This document shows, piece after piece, positions 1 through 8,344 of a DNA stretch of 64,000 bases. The number at the start of each line of letters is the position of its first letter. Positions within the stretch are counted from its first letter, which is position 1. Source of the stretch: Clostridium sp. 1001271st1 H5 (GTDB lineage Bacteria > Bacillota > Clostridia > Lachnospirales > Lachnospiraceae); assembly GCF_005845215.1 (NCBI RefSeq), contig NZ_SPHO01000019.1, positions 58,830 through 122,829 on the forward strand. The letters run 5' to 3'. The position numbers and the translations under genes were made by a program. The notes under the pieces were generated by a model. It was not told the origin of the DNA, searched no databases, and saw only the letters and a program-made list of their open reading frames with translations.

Positions 1-76
1 GTGCCCCGGACTGGCAGCCAGAAAGTCCTGCTGCCCCAAGACACACACCTAAAATGATTGCTGTTAGCTTTTTCAT
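1..76 (-). CDS. Lipoprotein, N-terminal part only (probable ABC substrate-binding protein)
   Basis: Only the first 25 codons are inside the window. The start ATG at 76 follows a good ribosome site (GGAGGAAGAGG) 17 bases after the stop of the nitrogenase-like subunit. The peptide has a Lys-Lys start, a hydrophobic stretch and a lipobox (LSGC, Cys at residue 21), so it is exported and lipid-anchored. Its position directly behind a nitrogenase-like operon suggests a substrate-binding lipoprotein of an importer feeding that enzyme, but no ligand-binding domain is visible here, so this role is inference. Confidence 0.7.
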   Translation of the reverse strand, partial: MKKLTAIILGVCLGAAGLSGCQSGA

Positions 77-93
77 AATACCTCTTCCTCCAT

Positions 94-1416
94 TTATTTT
101 TCCCCGGAACAATTCAAAGAGCACACAAAGGGCTTCATAATGCTGTGATACATTCTGCCTGAACATGCCTCATGGGGAAAATCCACAAACACCCTATTTC
201 TGTCAGCAGGGCATACCTGACGGTATAAGGGGTCAGCCACCACAACCGTACTCTCCGCTATACCGGAAATAACTTCATCCTCATCCCAGTCAATGATATC
301 TCCTTCCATGGCCAGGTCCTTCTCTCCTCCGGCCGGACAAAGCACCGTCACCTGGTCAGCTCCAAATTCCTCCCTCAGGCTGCACCGCAGGGAACCGGCA
401 ATGACCTGTTCCCCGATTATAAGTACCCTCTCACCGGACAAATCATCCGGCAGCCCGGAAAGCCCCAGGTCAGGCCGGGCAGCCCCGGCGGAACCGGCCT
501 CCGGCTGAAGCGAATTTGAATCCGGCTGCAGCGCATTTTCAGCATGTTCAAACAAACAGCGGTTCTCACCTGCTTCCGCCGCCTGCCTGATATACCCTGC
601 CAGCCGTTCAGATGTCAATCTTCCCACAGGTGTTCCCACCACGTAAGGTATTCCGTACAGCTCCTTTAACGCTCCGGCCGCAGGCAGCCCCGCTGCTGAT
701 ACCACCAGATTTACGTCTGCCAGGCCGGCCAGACGCAGTTCATCCAGACTGCTTTCCATGGCCCAGCAGCCCCCGTTCTCCATTCCATGGTCACTGAGAA
801 AATCCTTTAGTCTGGCAGTATTTCCCGTAAGTGAAAAATCCAGCGGGGTAACGCCCAGGACATTCACCCTCAGGGCATGCTCCCGTTCCGTCCCCTTGCG
901 GCTGGTTCCGTCCGGGCTGCCTGTATTTCCCGCCAGCTTTTGCAGCTCCGCTCCGGGCGGACAGAACCGTTTCACAATCTGCCTCAGCGCCTCCCCTGCC
1001 CCGCGGACATAGGAGTGCATTCCATTGGTGGCAATGCCGAAGGTTGGGATACCGGTCTGTTTTTCAATCATCCTGGCAATTCCCTTAAAGTCAGTCCCCA
1101 TCATCATGGGAATCGGGGTTCCTCCCATACATATGAACGCCGGATGAAGATTCGCTGCAGCGTCCACAATATCCTGCACCAGCTTTCCGTCATCCCCCAT
1201 GACTGCTTCCAGCTCCGACAGAGCCGAAATATACACCATGCTGTCCATGGAGTACCATCTGGGCTCATCGTGGGTGGTATAGGTGGAATTACAGCCTGAA
1301 GCATCATGCATCACCGTCATTCCGCCCAGCTCATACAGGGCCGAGCAGACCCCTGATATATCTGCCGCATATACCGGCAGAATCCGGTTTGTCCGTTTCA
1401 ACAGCAGCACCCCCAT
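94..1416 (-). CDS. Nitrogenase component-1-like protein (second subunit)
   Basis: 440-residue member of the NifD/NifK/BchN superfamily (pfam00148 type). The N-terminal half has three cysteines at about residues 24 (SGVCS), 42 (ASGCN) and 96 (FICMGG), spaced as in proteins of this family that hold a bridging Fe-S cluster. The C-terminal half has Rossmann-like repeats. The open frame extends upstream to 1752, but the ATG at 1416 is preferred: it follows AGGTAAAAGG, and the extra upstream sequence is an out-of-frame shadow of the gene before it. It overlaps that gene by 19 bases, so the two are translationally coupled. It is expected to pair with the first subunit and accept electrons from the NifH-like ATPase. 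No nifE/N/B homologues are nearby, so it is probably not a true nitrogenase. Substrate unknown. Confidence 0.85.
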   Translation of the reverse strand: MGVLLLKRTNRILPVYAADISGVCSALYELGGMTVMHDASGCNSTYTTHDEPRWYSMDSMVYISALSELEAVMGDDGKLVQDIVDAAANLHPAFICMGGTPIPMMMGTDFKGIARMIEKQTGIPTFGIATNGMHSYVRGAGEALRQIVKRFCPPGAELQKLAGNTGSPDGTSRKGTEREHALRVNVLGVTPLDFSLTGNTARLKDFLSDHGMENGGCWAMESSLDELRLAGLADVNLVVSAAGLPAAGALKELYGIPYVVGTPVGRLTSERLAGYIRQAAEAGENRCLFEHAENALQPDSNSLQPEAGSAGAARPDLGLSGLPDDLSGERVLIIGEQVIAGSLRCSLREEFGADQVTVLCPAGGEKDLAMEGDIIDWDEDEVISGIAESTVVVADPLYRQVCPADRNRVFVDFPHEACSGRMYHSIMKPFVCSLNCSGEK

Positions 1417-2807
1417 CCTTTTACCTGTATCAGTTTTTCCGTATCCTTTTCTTCCCTGGCAGCCTCCTCCATCATGGCGGACAGCTCCAGGATGCCGCCG
1501 TAACCGTACAGTCCTCCGTCCTCCACCATGTTTACAAAATAAGGCGTTCCTGTGAAATAGGCAGCCTTCTGTCCCACTGCCAGCACTTTTCCTCCCTTTT
1601 CCTGATGCCATGTCCTGGGAAGCACCGCCATCTTGTGGTACACCGTGGGACAGAGCAGCATCCGGGGACAATGTTCTTTCAGCCAGGCAAGCGTATCCTC
1701 CTCCTCCGGCGATATGGTATCCGCATAAATCCGTTCCACCCGGAAACCGCATTTCACAAACAGCCTGGCCATTCCCAGCGGTCTGGAAGAAACCGTATAG
1801 TCAATGGCCACCGACCATCCCTCCAGTTTCCTTGCAAGCGTTTCAAGGGCCGTCTCCGCCTTCTGCCACAGCTGGTCCAGTTCCCCGTCTTTCCACACCG
1901 CATTAAAGTCCAGTTCCAGCAAATCCGACAGGCATTTCCAGTGCTCCCTTATCTGTTCCCAGTCATAGCTCACCGGCAGATAGACCCACTCCTGTCCCAG
2001 GCGCTCACTGAGTTCCTTCGCAGCAGGACGCCCCAGCGGATTTGTCACCAGATTGAGCCGCGATGATGCCATGGCCTCATATTCCCCGAAGTCCCGGCAG
2101 GTGCATATATCTTTTAGGAAAAATCCGTTTTTTTCCAATATAGTGTGCAGCTCTGAGCTCCTTCCCATGGCCAGGTTATTGCCAATGATATTTATCTGCT
2201 GCCTGTGCATATCTGCCGGCTTTAACAGGGAATACAGCTGTTTTCTCATGAACGGGTCCGGCGGCATCTTTGTCTTTCTCATAATGGGGTTCATCCAGCA
2301 CTGCACGAAGCCCACCTGCGGAAACCGTGTGTTCAGCTCCCGGAATACCATTTTCATATCTGTTCCAAGAAAATGATGGATACAGCTGGTAAACAGCAGC
2401 AGGGCCCTTGGCAGCACCGGCAGACCCTCCAGGATATGGGTCACGCCCTCAATGATGATATCCTCACAGTTCCCCTCCAGCACCGACTCCTCATCCACGG
2501 ATATAGTGGAAAAACGGCGGCTGTCATTCAGCTCTGCAGCAGACAATACAACGCCCCGCAGGCAGCTCTGGGCACACACGAACACCTGGTGGCTCTCCGG
2601 CAGCAGCATCCCGATATGCACAATGGTCCATCCTCCCCTGGCCGGGGCGCTGTACTCCAATCCGTAGGTAAACGGGGCCAGGCTGTCCACCTGGGACAGC
2701 GCAAGGGCCGCGTCCTGGCCTGCTGTACTCTGTCCGGTTCTATTCTGCCCGGTTATGCTCCGCCCGGCTATCCCCTCCCCGGCACATTCATGCAGTTTCT
2801 TAAGCAT
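1398..2807 (-). CDS. Nitrogenase component-1-like protein (first subunit)
   Basis: 469 residues, distantly NifD/NifK-like. Cysteines that could bind a cluster lie at about residues 78 and 82 (FVCAQSC) and 142 (FTSCIHH). A motif with Cys, Trp and Asn-Pro (VQCWMNP) follows near residue 170. Residues 10-35 are a low-complexity Gly/Thr/Gln/Ser stretch. The ATG at 2807 overlaps the nifH-like stop by 8 bases, with GGAAGAGGTGA upstream. The protein ends Gly-Trp-Gly-Cys-Cys-Cys, unusual for the family and encoded inside the overlap with the next gene. It forms the likely heterodimer partner of the second subunit. The family is clear, the reaction is not; candidates are nitrogenase-like reductases such as methylthio-alkane reductase, CfbCD-type or wholly uncharacterised groups. 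Confidence 0.82.
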   Translation of the reverse strand: MLKKLHECAGEGIAGRSITGQNRTGQSTAGQDAALALSQVDSLAPFTYGLEYSAPARGGWTIVHIGMLLPESHQVFVCAQSCLRGVVLSAAELNDSRRFSTISVDEESVLEGNCEDIIIEGVTHILEGLPVLPRALLLFTSCIHHFLGTDMKMVFRELNTRFPQVGFVQCWMNPIMRKTKMPPDPFMRKQLYSLLKPADMHRQQINIIGNNLAMGRSSELHTILEKNGFFLKDICTCRDFGEYEAMASSRLNLVTNPLGRPAAKELSERLGQEWVYLPVSYDWEQIREHWKCLSDLLELDFNAVWKDGELDQLWQKAETALETLARKLEGWSVAIDYTVSSRPLGMARLFVKCGFRVERIYADTISPEEEDTLAWLKEHCPRMLLCPTVYHKMAVLPRTWHQEKGGKVLAVGQKAAYFTGTPYFVNMVEDGGLYGYGGILELSAMMEEAAREEKDTEKLIQVKGWGCCC

Positions 2808-3579
2808 AGGCTCTCTTCACCTCTTCCTCCCCGCAGGCCGCGAGAACAGCATCCGCCATTTTCCTGTACTGACCCGCAATGCCGCTGTCCGGATAAGCTT
2901 CCATGACCGTCTTTCCAAGCTCCTCCGCCTCTCCCACCAGGGAGCTGTAATCCAGGGAAGCTATGATTTCCGTTCCCATATCCTCTGCCAGCTCCTCCAC
3001 CTTTTCCTGTTCCCGCTTCACGCCTCTGCGGTTAAGGAGGATGCCTCCCAGGCTGGCATACCCTCTGGCCTCAAAGGATTTCACTGCTGTGGCAATATTG
3101 GCGGCCGCATAGATGGCCATGTTTTCCCCGGATGTAACAATAAATACCTTGTCCGCATACCCCTCCCGGATGGGCATGGCAAACCCGCCGCAGACAACAT
3201 CGCCCAGCACATCATAAATGACCACGTCCGGCTTATAAACCTCAAATGCATTTCTCTCCTCCAATGCCTCAAAGGCAGTGATGATTCCCCGCCCGGCGCA
3301 CCCCATGCCAGGGGTAGGTCCTCCTGCCTCAGCGCAGAGCACACCCTTGCTTCCCTCTGTCACCAGCTCGTCCAGACCCGCCTTATCTCCCTTTGCCCGG
3401 ATTATATCCAGGATGGAGGCCACGGCCCGTCCCTGATGAAGCTGTATGGTGGAATCCGCCTTTGGGTCGCAGCCTATCTGCATTACTTTGTACCCCCGCT
3501 CCGCCAGGGCCACTGACAAATTAGATGAGATGGTGGACTTTCCGATTCCGCCTTTTCCGTAAACCGCTATCTTTAACAT
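2800..3579 (-). CDS. NifH-like ATPase, electron donor to the nitrogenase-like complex
   Basis: 259 residues, slightly shorter than classical NifH. The P-loop GKGGIGKS is at residues 8-15. The two cysteines that hold the intersubunit 4Fe-4S cluster in NifH are present at 94 (GMGCAGRG) and 130 (DVVCGGF), and the switch motifs around them are well conserved. By family knowledge it acts as a homodimer coupling ATP hydrolysis to one-electron transfer to its component-1 partner, here the two downstream subunits. The start ATG at 3579 follows GGAAGGAAAG. Transcription comes from the promoter at 3806-3834 through a leader with a terminator. It could be called NifH, BchL or CfbC type; context with two component-1 genes and no nifENB argues for a dedicated nitrogenase-like enzyme. 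Confidence 0.92.
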   Translation of the reverse strand: MLKIAVYGKGGIGKSTISSNLSVALAERGYKVMQIGCDPKADSTIQLHQGRAVASILDIIRAKGDKAGLDELVTEGSKGVLCAEAGGPTPGMGCAGRGIITAFEALEERNAFEVYKPDVVIYDVLGDVVCGGFAMPIREGYADKVFIVTSGENMAIYAAANIATAVKSFEARGYASLGGILLNRRGVKREQEKVEELAEDMGTEIIASLDYSSLVGEAEELGKTVMEAYPDSGIAGQYRKMADAVLAACGEEEVKRAYA

Positions 3580-3603
3580 ATCTTTCCTTCCCCTCTGTTC
3601 TTG

Positions 3604-3638
3604 AAATAAAAAACCTCTCTCTGAAATTCAGAGAGAGG
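3604..3638 (-). terminator. Intrinsic terminator inside the leader of the nifH-like operon
   Basis: A perfect stem (CCTCTCTCTGAA on the minus strand, its complement after the AT centre) is followed by TTTTTTATTT. It stands 25 bases before the nifH-like start and downstream of that operon's promoter, so it is an attenuator and not an end-of-gene terminator. Its 5' arm (CTCTCTC) can also pair with a GAGAGAG run at 3748-3754, which offers an antiterminator. Confidence 0.85.
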
Positions 3639-3777
3639 ATATAATCAACAAGTCACGGCTTCCGCTGCAGGCACATAAGCCACACCCACAAACAGCGCAC
3701 ACCGGAAAATAACACAAACCGGCGCCTGCACAGCCAGGACAGTTCCGCTCTCTCTTTATCTCAGGGTTGCTTCGCAT
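3628..3777 (-). CDS. Putative 49-residue cysteine-rich leader peptide
   Basis: An open frame in the leader of the nifH-like operon begins with ATG at 3777 and stops with TGA inside the 5' arm of the attenuator terminator. It encodes 49 residues with eight cysteines (positions 13, 16, 22, 27, 30, 32, 35, 37), far more than chance for a short frame; short stretches such as CAVCGCGLCAC are dense in Cys codons. This arrangement (promoter, short frame rich in one amino acid, terminator, operon) is that of attenuation by ribosome stalling, here at cysteine codons. Against it: no good Shine-Dalgarno precedes the ATG, and the start lies in the loop of a possible hairpin (arms 3779-3786 and 3748-3755). 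The region is rich in TG, which raises Cys frequency in one frame. It could instead be a non-coding aptamer or a metal-binding small protein. Confidence 0.45.
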   Translation of the reverse strand: MRSNPEIKRERNCPGCAGAGLCYFPVCAVCGCGLCACSGSRDLLIISSL

Positions 3778-3805
3778 CAGAGAAAGGTTCTATTTAGTTA
3801 CTACC

Positions 3806-3834
3806 ATCATATTCCAGCTCCCGTGAAAAAGCAA
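3806..3834 (-). promoter_or_regulatory. Sigma-A-type promoter of the nitrogenase-like operon
   Basis: Minus strand TTGCTT, 17-base spacer, TATGAT. It would start transcription near 3799, giving a leader of about 220 bases before the nifH-like gene. Confidence 0.7.
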
Positions 3835-3993
3835 GGGTTAAAAAAATATCTTGTCCTGCGCATTTTATTAGGCTTTACGAAAGGCCGGGACCCATGATAT
3901 CATAACCACAGACAACCGCGGCCCGCATATGGGTGTGCATCTGATTTTTGCAGAGCCCTGCCGGGTAAAAAACAATAAGGGAGGTTATACTTT

Positions 3994-4245
3994 ATGGAAG
4001 ACCGTCTGGCTGTTATCAGCTGTATCATAAGCAACCCTGACTCTGTGGCAACGGTAAACGAAAAATTCCACCTTCAGTCCAGTCTGATTATTGCCCGTCT
4101 GGGCGTTCCCTGCCGGGATTACGGGGTCTCCGTCATCAGCGTGGTTCTTCACGGAACCCAGAACCAAATCAGTTCCTTTGCCGGGGACCTGGGAAAGGTA
4201 GACGGTGTAAAGGTGAAATCCATTCAGGTGCCGGTCAACAAATAA
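3994..4245 (+). CDS. TM1266-like small regulator (putative iron-only hydrogenase system regulator family)
   Basis: 83 residues with the beta-alpha-beta-beta-alpha-beta pattern of ACT/ferredoxin-like domains; it resembles the TM1266 family, which is often linked with [FeFe]-hydrogenase genes and probably binds a small ligand. The start ATG follows GGGAGG. It is divergent from the nitrogenase-like operon and 19 bases from the next gene, with which it forms a two-gene unit. No hydrogenase maturase is present in the window, so the inherited family name should not be read as function. A link with the neighbouring nitrogenase-like operon is possible but unproven. Confidence 0.75.
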   Translation: MEDRLAVISCIISNPDSVATVNEKFHLQSSLIIARLGVPCRDYGVSVISVVLHGTQNQISSFAGDLGKVDGVKVKSIQVPVNK

Positions 4246-4264
4246 AAGAAAGGGAAGGAACCCC

Positions 4265-4579
4265 ATGGAACATTTGGAATGGCTGCTGTCCCTGGTAGCA
4301 AACATCGCAATCATTATATTTGAATTTATCGGCGTGGGCATCATCATATACTCAGGCCTCACAAGTTTCCTTAAATTCCTCCGCAAGTCCCCGGACACCA
4401 AGATTTATCTGGCAAAGGGCCTGGCCATGGGACTGGAATTCAAAATGGGAAGCGAAATCCTGCGCACGGTCGTGGTCCGGGAGTGGAAGGAAATAGGAAT
4501 CGTGGCCGGCATCATTGCCCTGAGAGCCGCCCTTACCTTCCTGATTCACTGGGAAATCAAGGAAGAGGAACGGGCCTGA
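4265..4579 (+). CDS. DUF1622 family membrane protein
   Basis: 104 residues with three predicted membrane segments (about residues 8-32, then 76-94 after a basic, amphipathic loop; the first stretch may count as a long single or split helix) and a charged C-terminus. The conserved central motif around Gly-Leu-Glu-Phe-Lys-Met-Gly-Ser-Glu is typical of DUF1622. Biochemical function is unknown. Ribosome site GGGAAGGAA before the ATG; it probably shares a transcript with the TM1266-like gene and ends at the terminator at 4591. Confidence 0.8.
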   Translation: MEHLEWLLSLVANIAIIIFEFIGVGIIIYSGLTSFLKFLRKSPDTKIYLAKGLAMGLEFKMGSEILRTVVVREWKEIGIVAGIIALRAALTFLIHWEIKEEERA

Positions 4580-4590
4580 TACACACAGTA

Positions 4591-4638
4591 AGACCGCGCT
4601 GCAGGGAAAATATCTCCCCGCTTAGCGCGGTCTTTCTT
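4591..4638 (+). terminator. Terminator after the DUF1622 gene
   Basis: GACCGCGCT pairs with AGCGCGGTC across a loop of about 23 bases, followed by TTTCTT. It separates the plus-strand pair from the convergent mfd gene. Confidence 0.75.
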
Positions 4639-4723
4639 GTGTCATGGTATGAACTGGGGGAGTAAAACCGGTTAATGCTCTGCCCTCTGCCGCTTCCCCT
4701 GCCACAAGGGCCTCCATAGTCCT

Positions 4724-7700
4724 CTATAGACGAATCCCGCACATACCCTTCAGTATTTCTTCCGCCCTGCCCATCATCTCAAGGCTGTCCTGGTTCTTAT
4801 TCCTCCTGTCAATATAGTGGAAGGAGGGCACATCTGCGGGCACCAGCTTCAGGTCCCCTTTGTAAGACCTGACCAGGTCCGGAATCTTTTCCACCTGGAG
4901 CTTTGCCTTCTGATACATGGTAAGCCTTACCTCCTGGCGGTTAATCACCACTTCTGTCACATATGCCCGGTGGGCCAGGGCCCTGATGGCCGCTATCTTA
5001 AGCAGGTTCTCCACACTGCGGGGTATATCCCCGAACCGGTCCATAAGCTCATCCTGCATATCCATATATTCTTCCTCTGTCTCAATGGCAGAGATACGTT
5101 TGTAGATATCCAGCTTCTGGTATTCATTCTTGATATAACGTCCGGGAATGTATGCATCGATATCGCATTCCACAACGGTTTCGTAGGAATCCTCCTCCAA
5201 TGTCTCTCCCTTAAGAGCCAGCACGGCCTGGTTCAGCATTTTGCAGTACAAATCATACCCCACAGCCTCCATGTGTCCGTGCTGCTCCGCGCCCAGTACA
5301 TTGCCCGCGCCCCGGATTTCCAGGTCCCGCATGGCAATCTTGATTCCGGAACCCAGTTCCGTAAATTCCCGGATGGCCTGGAGACGCTTCTCCGCCTCCT
5401 CCCTCAGAAGTTTATCCCTCTTGTACATGAGAAAGGCATAGGAAGTCCTGTTGGAGCGCCCCACACGGCCTCTCAGCTGATACAGCTGGGACAGTCCCAT
5501 GCGGTCCGCATCGTGGATAATCATGGTGTTGGCATTGGGTATATCCAGACCGGTTTCAATGATGGTGGTGGACACCAGCACATCAATCTCTCCATTGATA
5601 AAATCAGCCATAATCCGTTCCAGCTCATGCTCCCGCATCTGTCCATGGGCAAATGTAACCACTGCATCCGGCACAAGGGCCTGCACACGGCCAGCCACCT
5701 CATCAATATCCGTCACACGATTGTATACATAATACACCTGACCGTTTCTTGCCAGCTCACGGTTGATTGCCTCCCGCACCATCTCCTCATTGTACTCCAT
5801 CACATAGGTCTGGATGGGCGTCCGGTCCACCGGCGGCTCCTCCAGCACGCTCATGTCGCGTATGCCTGCCAGGCTCATATGGAGGGTCCTGGGAATTGGC
5901 GTGGCTGTCAGGGTAAGCACATCCACATTTTCCTTCAGATGCTTGATTTTCTCCTTATGGGCAACGCCAAACCGCTGCTCCTCGTCAATAATCAGCAGCC
6001 CCAGGTCCTTAAACTGCATATCCTTGGACAGGACCCGGTGGGTCCCGATGACAATGTCCACCATTCCCTTGCGAAGGTCTTCCAGTGTTCTTTTCTGTCT
6101 GGCAGGCGTACAGAACCTGGACAGCATATCCACCCGCACCGGGAAATCCTTCATCCTCTGTACGAATGTATTGTAATGCTGCTGGGCCAGAATCGTGGTA
6201 GGCACCAGGTACACCACCTGCTTACTGTCCTGTACCGCCTTAAATGCCGCCCTCAGAGCCACCTCTGTCTTGCCGTACCCCACATCACCGCATATGAGCC
6301 GGTCCATGATTCTCCTGCTCTCCATGTCCTTCTTTACCGCGTCAATGGCATCCATCTGGTCATCGGTTTCATCATAGGGAAACAGCTCCTCAAACTCTCT
6401 CTGCCACACCGTATCTGTCCCGTACTGGAATCCGGCCTTCTCCTGGCGCGCCGCATAAAGCTTCACCAAATCCTTGGCAATCTCCTGGACAGCTCCCCGG
6501 ACCCTGGTCTTGGTTTTATTCCACTCAGTTCCTCCCAGCTTGTTGAGCTTGGGTTTCTTGGCCTCTGCCCCTGCGTATTTCTGGATACTCTCCAGACGGG
6601 TGGCCGGCAGATAGAGATTGCCTCCGTCGCCGTACTCAATCTTGATATAGTCCTTAATGACCTTATCCCGCTCGACCTTCTCTATGCCCTTATAGATGCC
6701 CAGTCCGTGTTCCTCGTGGACCACATAATCCCCCACCGACAGTTCTGAGAAGCTCTGGATGGCCTTGCCCTGGTAATTTGTTTTTTTCCGGCGCTTCCGC
6801 TTTTTCTCCACGCCGAACATATCGCCTTCTGTGATAAATACAAACTTCAAAAGAGGATATTCGAATCCGCGGTGGAGATTGCCGTAGGTAACCAGTATCT
6901 CTCCCGGCTGAACCTTGTGGACGGCAGCGCCCGCCGAATCCGTATTCCCGGATTCCGGTATGACATTTTCCTCACCTGGGGAATCTCCCCTTTCGGCAGC
7001 CCGCACATCCGGGCAATAAGCCCTCAGGCCGTATTCCCTCAGGTCACTGGCAAGCCTGCTGGCCCTGGTTCTGGATGCGGACAGCAGGATAACCCTGTAT
7101 CCTTCCTTCTTCCACCTGGTCAAATCCTTGATAAGCATCTCAAAGCTGTTCTGGTATGAGTTCACATTCTTGACATCAATACTGAATTTCCGGTTTACCT
7201 TCATACCCGGAAGCTTCTGGTCCAATCCCGTAAGCATGACTGCAACGGGCTTCTGTATTCTGGCCAGGACCTCAGCAGCCGGATACAGAAGCTCGGTCTG
7301 GCCCGGCAGCAGATAGCCCTTTTCCAGCCTGTGCACCATGCTTTCCCTGAATTCCAGCTCCACGATTTCGCCCTTTTCCTTTAACCTGGCAGGCTCATCC
7401 AGGTAAATCACGCTTTCCCCCTGGGGGAAATATTCCAGGAAGGAAACCGTATCCGGGCAGAAATACCGGATATAGGCATCCAGCCCGCCAATCCTCCATC
7501 CCTCATCCAGGCCGTTTCTCAGTTCTTCGATAATGGTGTGGATTCTGTGGGCTTCCTCCGGCTTATGCTGCTCCCTTAATGCCTTCTCATATGCCTTTTC
7601 TTCCGTTTCCAGCCTTCTGATTCCGTCCGCCAGCTGGTCCCCAGACAATACTACTTCCGCAGCCGGATATATGGTAATGTTCTCTAACTGCTCCACCGAA

Positions 7701-8326
7701 CGCTGGCTCTCCAGGTCAAAGGTCCGGATGGAGTCCACCTCATCATCCCACAGCTCAATACGCACCGGTACTTCCTCGGTCAGCGGAAAAATGTCCACGA
7801 TTCCGCCTCTGATGGAGAACTGGCCCATCCCGTCTACCTGGGCCATCCTCTCATAGCCCATGGCAACCAGACGTTCCTTCCAGACATCCAAATCAATTAC
7901 CTGTCCGCTCTCCACCGATATTGACTGCTCCCTCAGATATTTGAGAGGCAGCAGATGGTCCATAAGACCATCCATGGTGGTAACCACTACCCCCTCTTTG
8001 TCCTCCATAAGGTGGCGCAGCACAGCAATCCTCTGCCTGGTCATCAGATTTCCATGAATGTCAGCGCTGTAAAACAGCAGGTCCTTGGCGGGATACAGCC
8101 ATACCTGGCTGGTAAAGCTGCGGAAATCATCATAGATTTCCTTGGCCCTGGTATCATCATAGGTGACCACCAGTTTCCAGGCAAACGCACTGGCCTCCCC
8201 CAGTTCATACATCAGATGTACTTTCTGGGAATCCAGGGTCCCGGTTACCTGTAACGGTCCCTTTCCGGATTTCAACGCCTGAACCAGATTATCATATTCC
8301 TGTAATTCCAATAATGGATTTTCCAT
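4724..8326 (-). CDS. mfd: Transcription-repair coupling factor Mfd
   Basis: 1200 residues, full length for the family. N-terminal UvrB-like region that recruits UvrA, a CarD-type RNA polymerase interaction domain near residue 525 (VGDYVVHEEHG), then the translocase: Walker A GDVGYGKTE near 680 and DEEQ box (IDEEQRFG) near 782, motif VI region QLRGRVGR, and the C-terminal TRCF domain. It removes RNA polymerase stalled at lesions and delivers nucleotide-excision repair to the transcribed strand. The ATG at 8326 follows a weak GGGAT; 18 bases separate it from pth upstream, a common clostridial pairing. A basic KKRKRRKK stretch precedes the RNA polymerase interaction domain. Confidence 0.97.
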   Translation of the reverse strand: MENPLLELQEYDNLVQALKSGKGPLQVTGTLDSQKVHLMYELGEASAFAWKLVVTYDDTRAKEIYDDFRSFTSQVWLYPAKDLLFYSADIHGNLMTRQRIAVLRHLMEDKEGVVVTTMDGLMDHLLPLKYLREQSISVESGQVIDLDVWKERLVAMGYERMAQVDGMGQFSIRGGIVDIFPLTEEVPVRIELWDDEVDSIRTFDLESQRSVEQLENITIYPAAEVVLSGDQLADGIRRLETEEKAYEKALREQHKPEEAHRIHTIIEELRNGLDEGWRIGGLDAYIRYFCPDTVSFLEYFPQGESVIYLDEPARLKEKGEIVELEFRESMVHRLEKGYLLPGQTELLYPAAEVLARIQKPVAVMLTGLDQKLPGMKVNRKFSIDVKNVNSYQNSFEMLIKDLTRWKKEGYRVILLSASRTRASRLASDLREYGLRAYCPDVRAAERGDSPGEENVIPESGNTDSAGAAVHKVQPGEILVTYGNLHRGFEYPLLKFVFITEGDMFGVEKKRKRRKKTNYQGKAIQSFSELSVGDYVVHEEHGLGIYKGIEKVERDKVIKDYIKIEYGDGGNLYLPATRLESIQKYAGAEAKKPKLNKLGGTEWNKTKTRVRGAVQEIAKDLVKLYAARQEKAGFQYGTDTVWQREFEELFPYDETDDQMDAIDAVKKDMESRRIMDRLICGDVGYGKTEVALRAAFKAVQDSKQVVYLVPTTILAQQHYNTFVQRMKDFPVRVDMLSRFCTPARQKRTLEDLRKGMVDIVIGTHRVLSKDMQFKDLGLLIIDEEQRFGVAHKEKIKHLKENVDVLTLTATPIPRTLHMSLAGIRDMSVLEEPPVDRTPIQTYVMEYNEEMVREAINRELARNGQVYYVYNRVTDIDEVAGRVQALVPDAVVTFAHGQMREHELERIMADFINGEIDVLVSTTIIETGLDIPNANTMIIHDADRMGLSQLYQLRGRVGRSNRTSYAFLMYKRDKLLREEAEKRLQAIREFTELGSGIKIAMRDLEIRGAGNVLGAEQHGHMEAVGYDLYCKMLNQAVLALKGETLEEDSYETVVECDIDAYIPGRYIKNEYQKLDIYKRISAIETEEEYMDMQDELMDRFGDIPRSVENLLKIAAIRALAHRAYVTEVVINRQEVRLTMYQKAKLQVEKIPDLVRSYKGDLKLVPADVPSFHYIDRRNKNQDSLEMMGRAEEILKGMCGIRL

Positions 8327-8344
8327 TTATCCCTGCACCCCTTA

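Noticed and set aside
94..3579. Genuine N2-fixing nifHDK
   Set aside because: No nifE, nifN or nifB nearby; subunits diverge strongly from NifD/NifK.
3639..3800. SAM-I riboswitch or T-box before the nifH-like gene
   Set aside because: The short GATG...GCAACC resemblance is not followed by the SAM-I core, and the T-box AGGGTGG sequence is missing.
4817..6748. 643-codon open frame on the plus strand
   Set aside because: It is the mirror of mfd, whose minus-strand motifs are complete; no ribosome site or family match.
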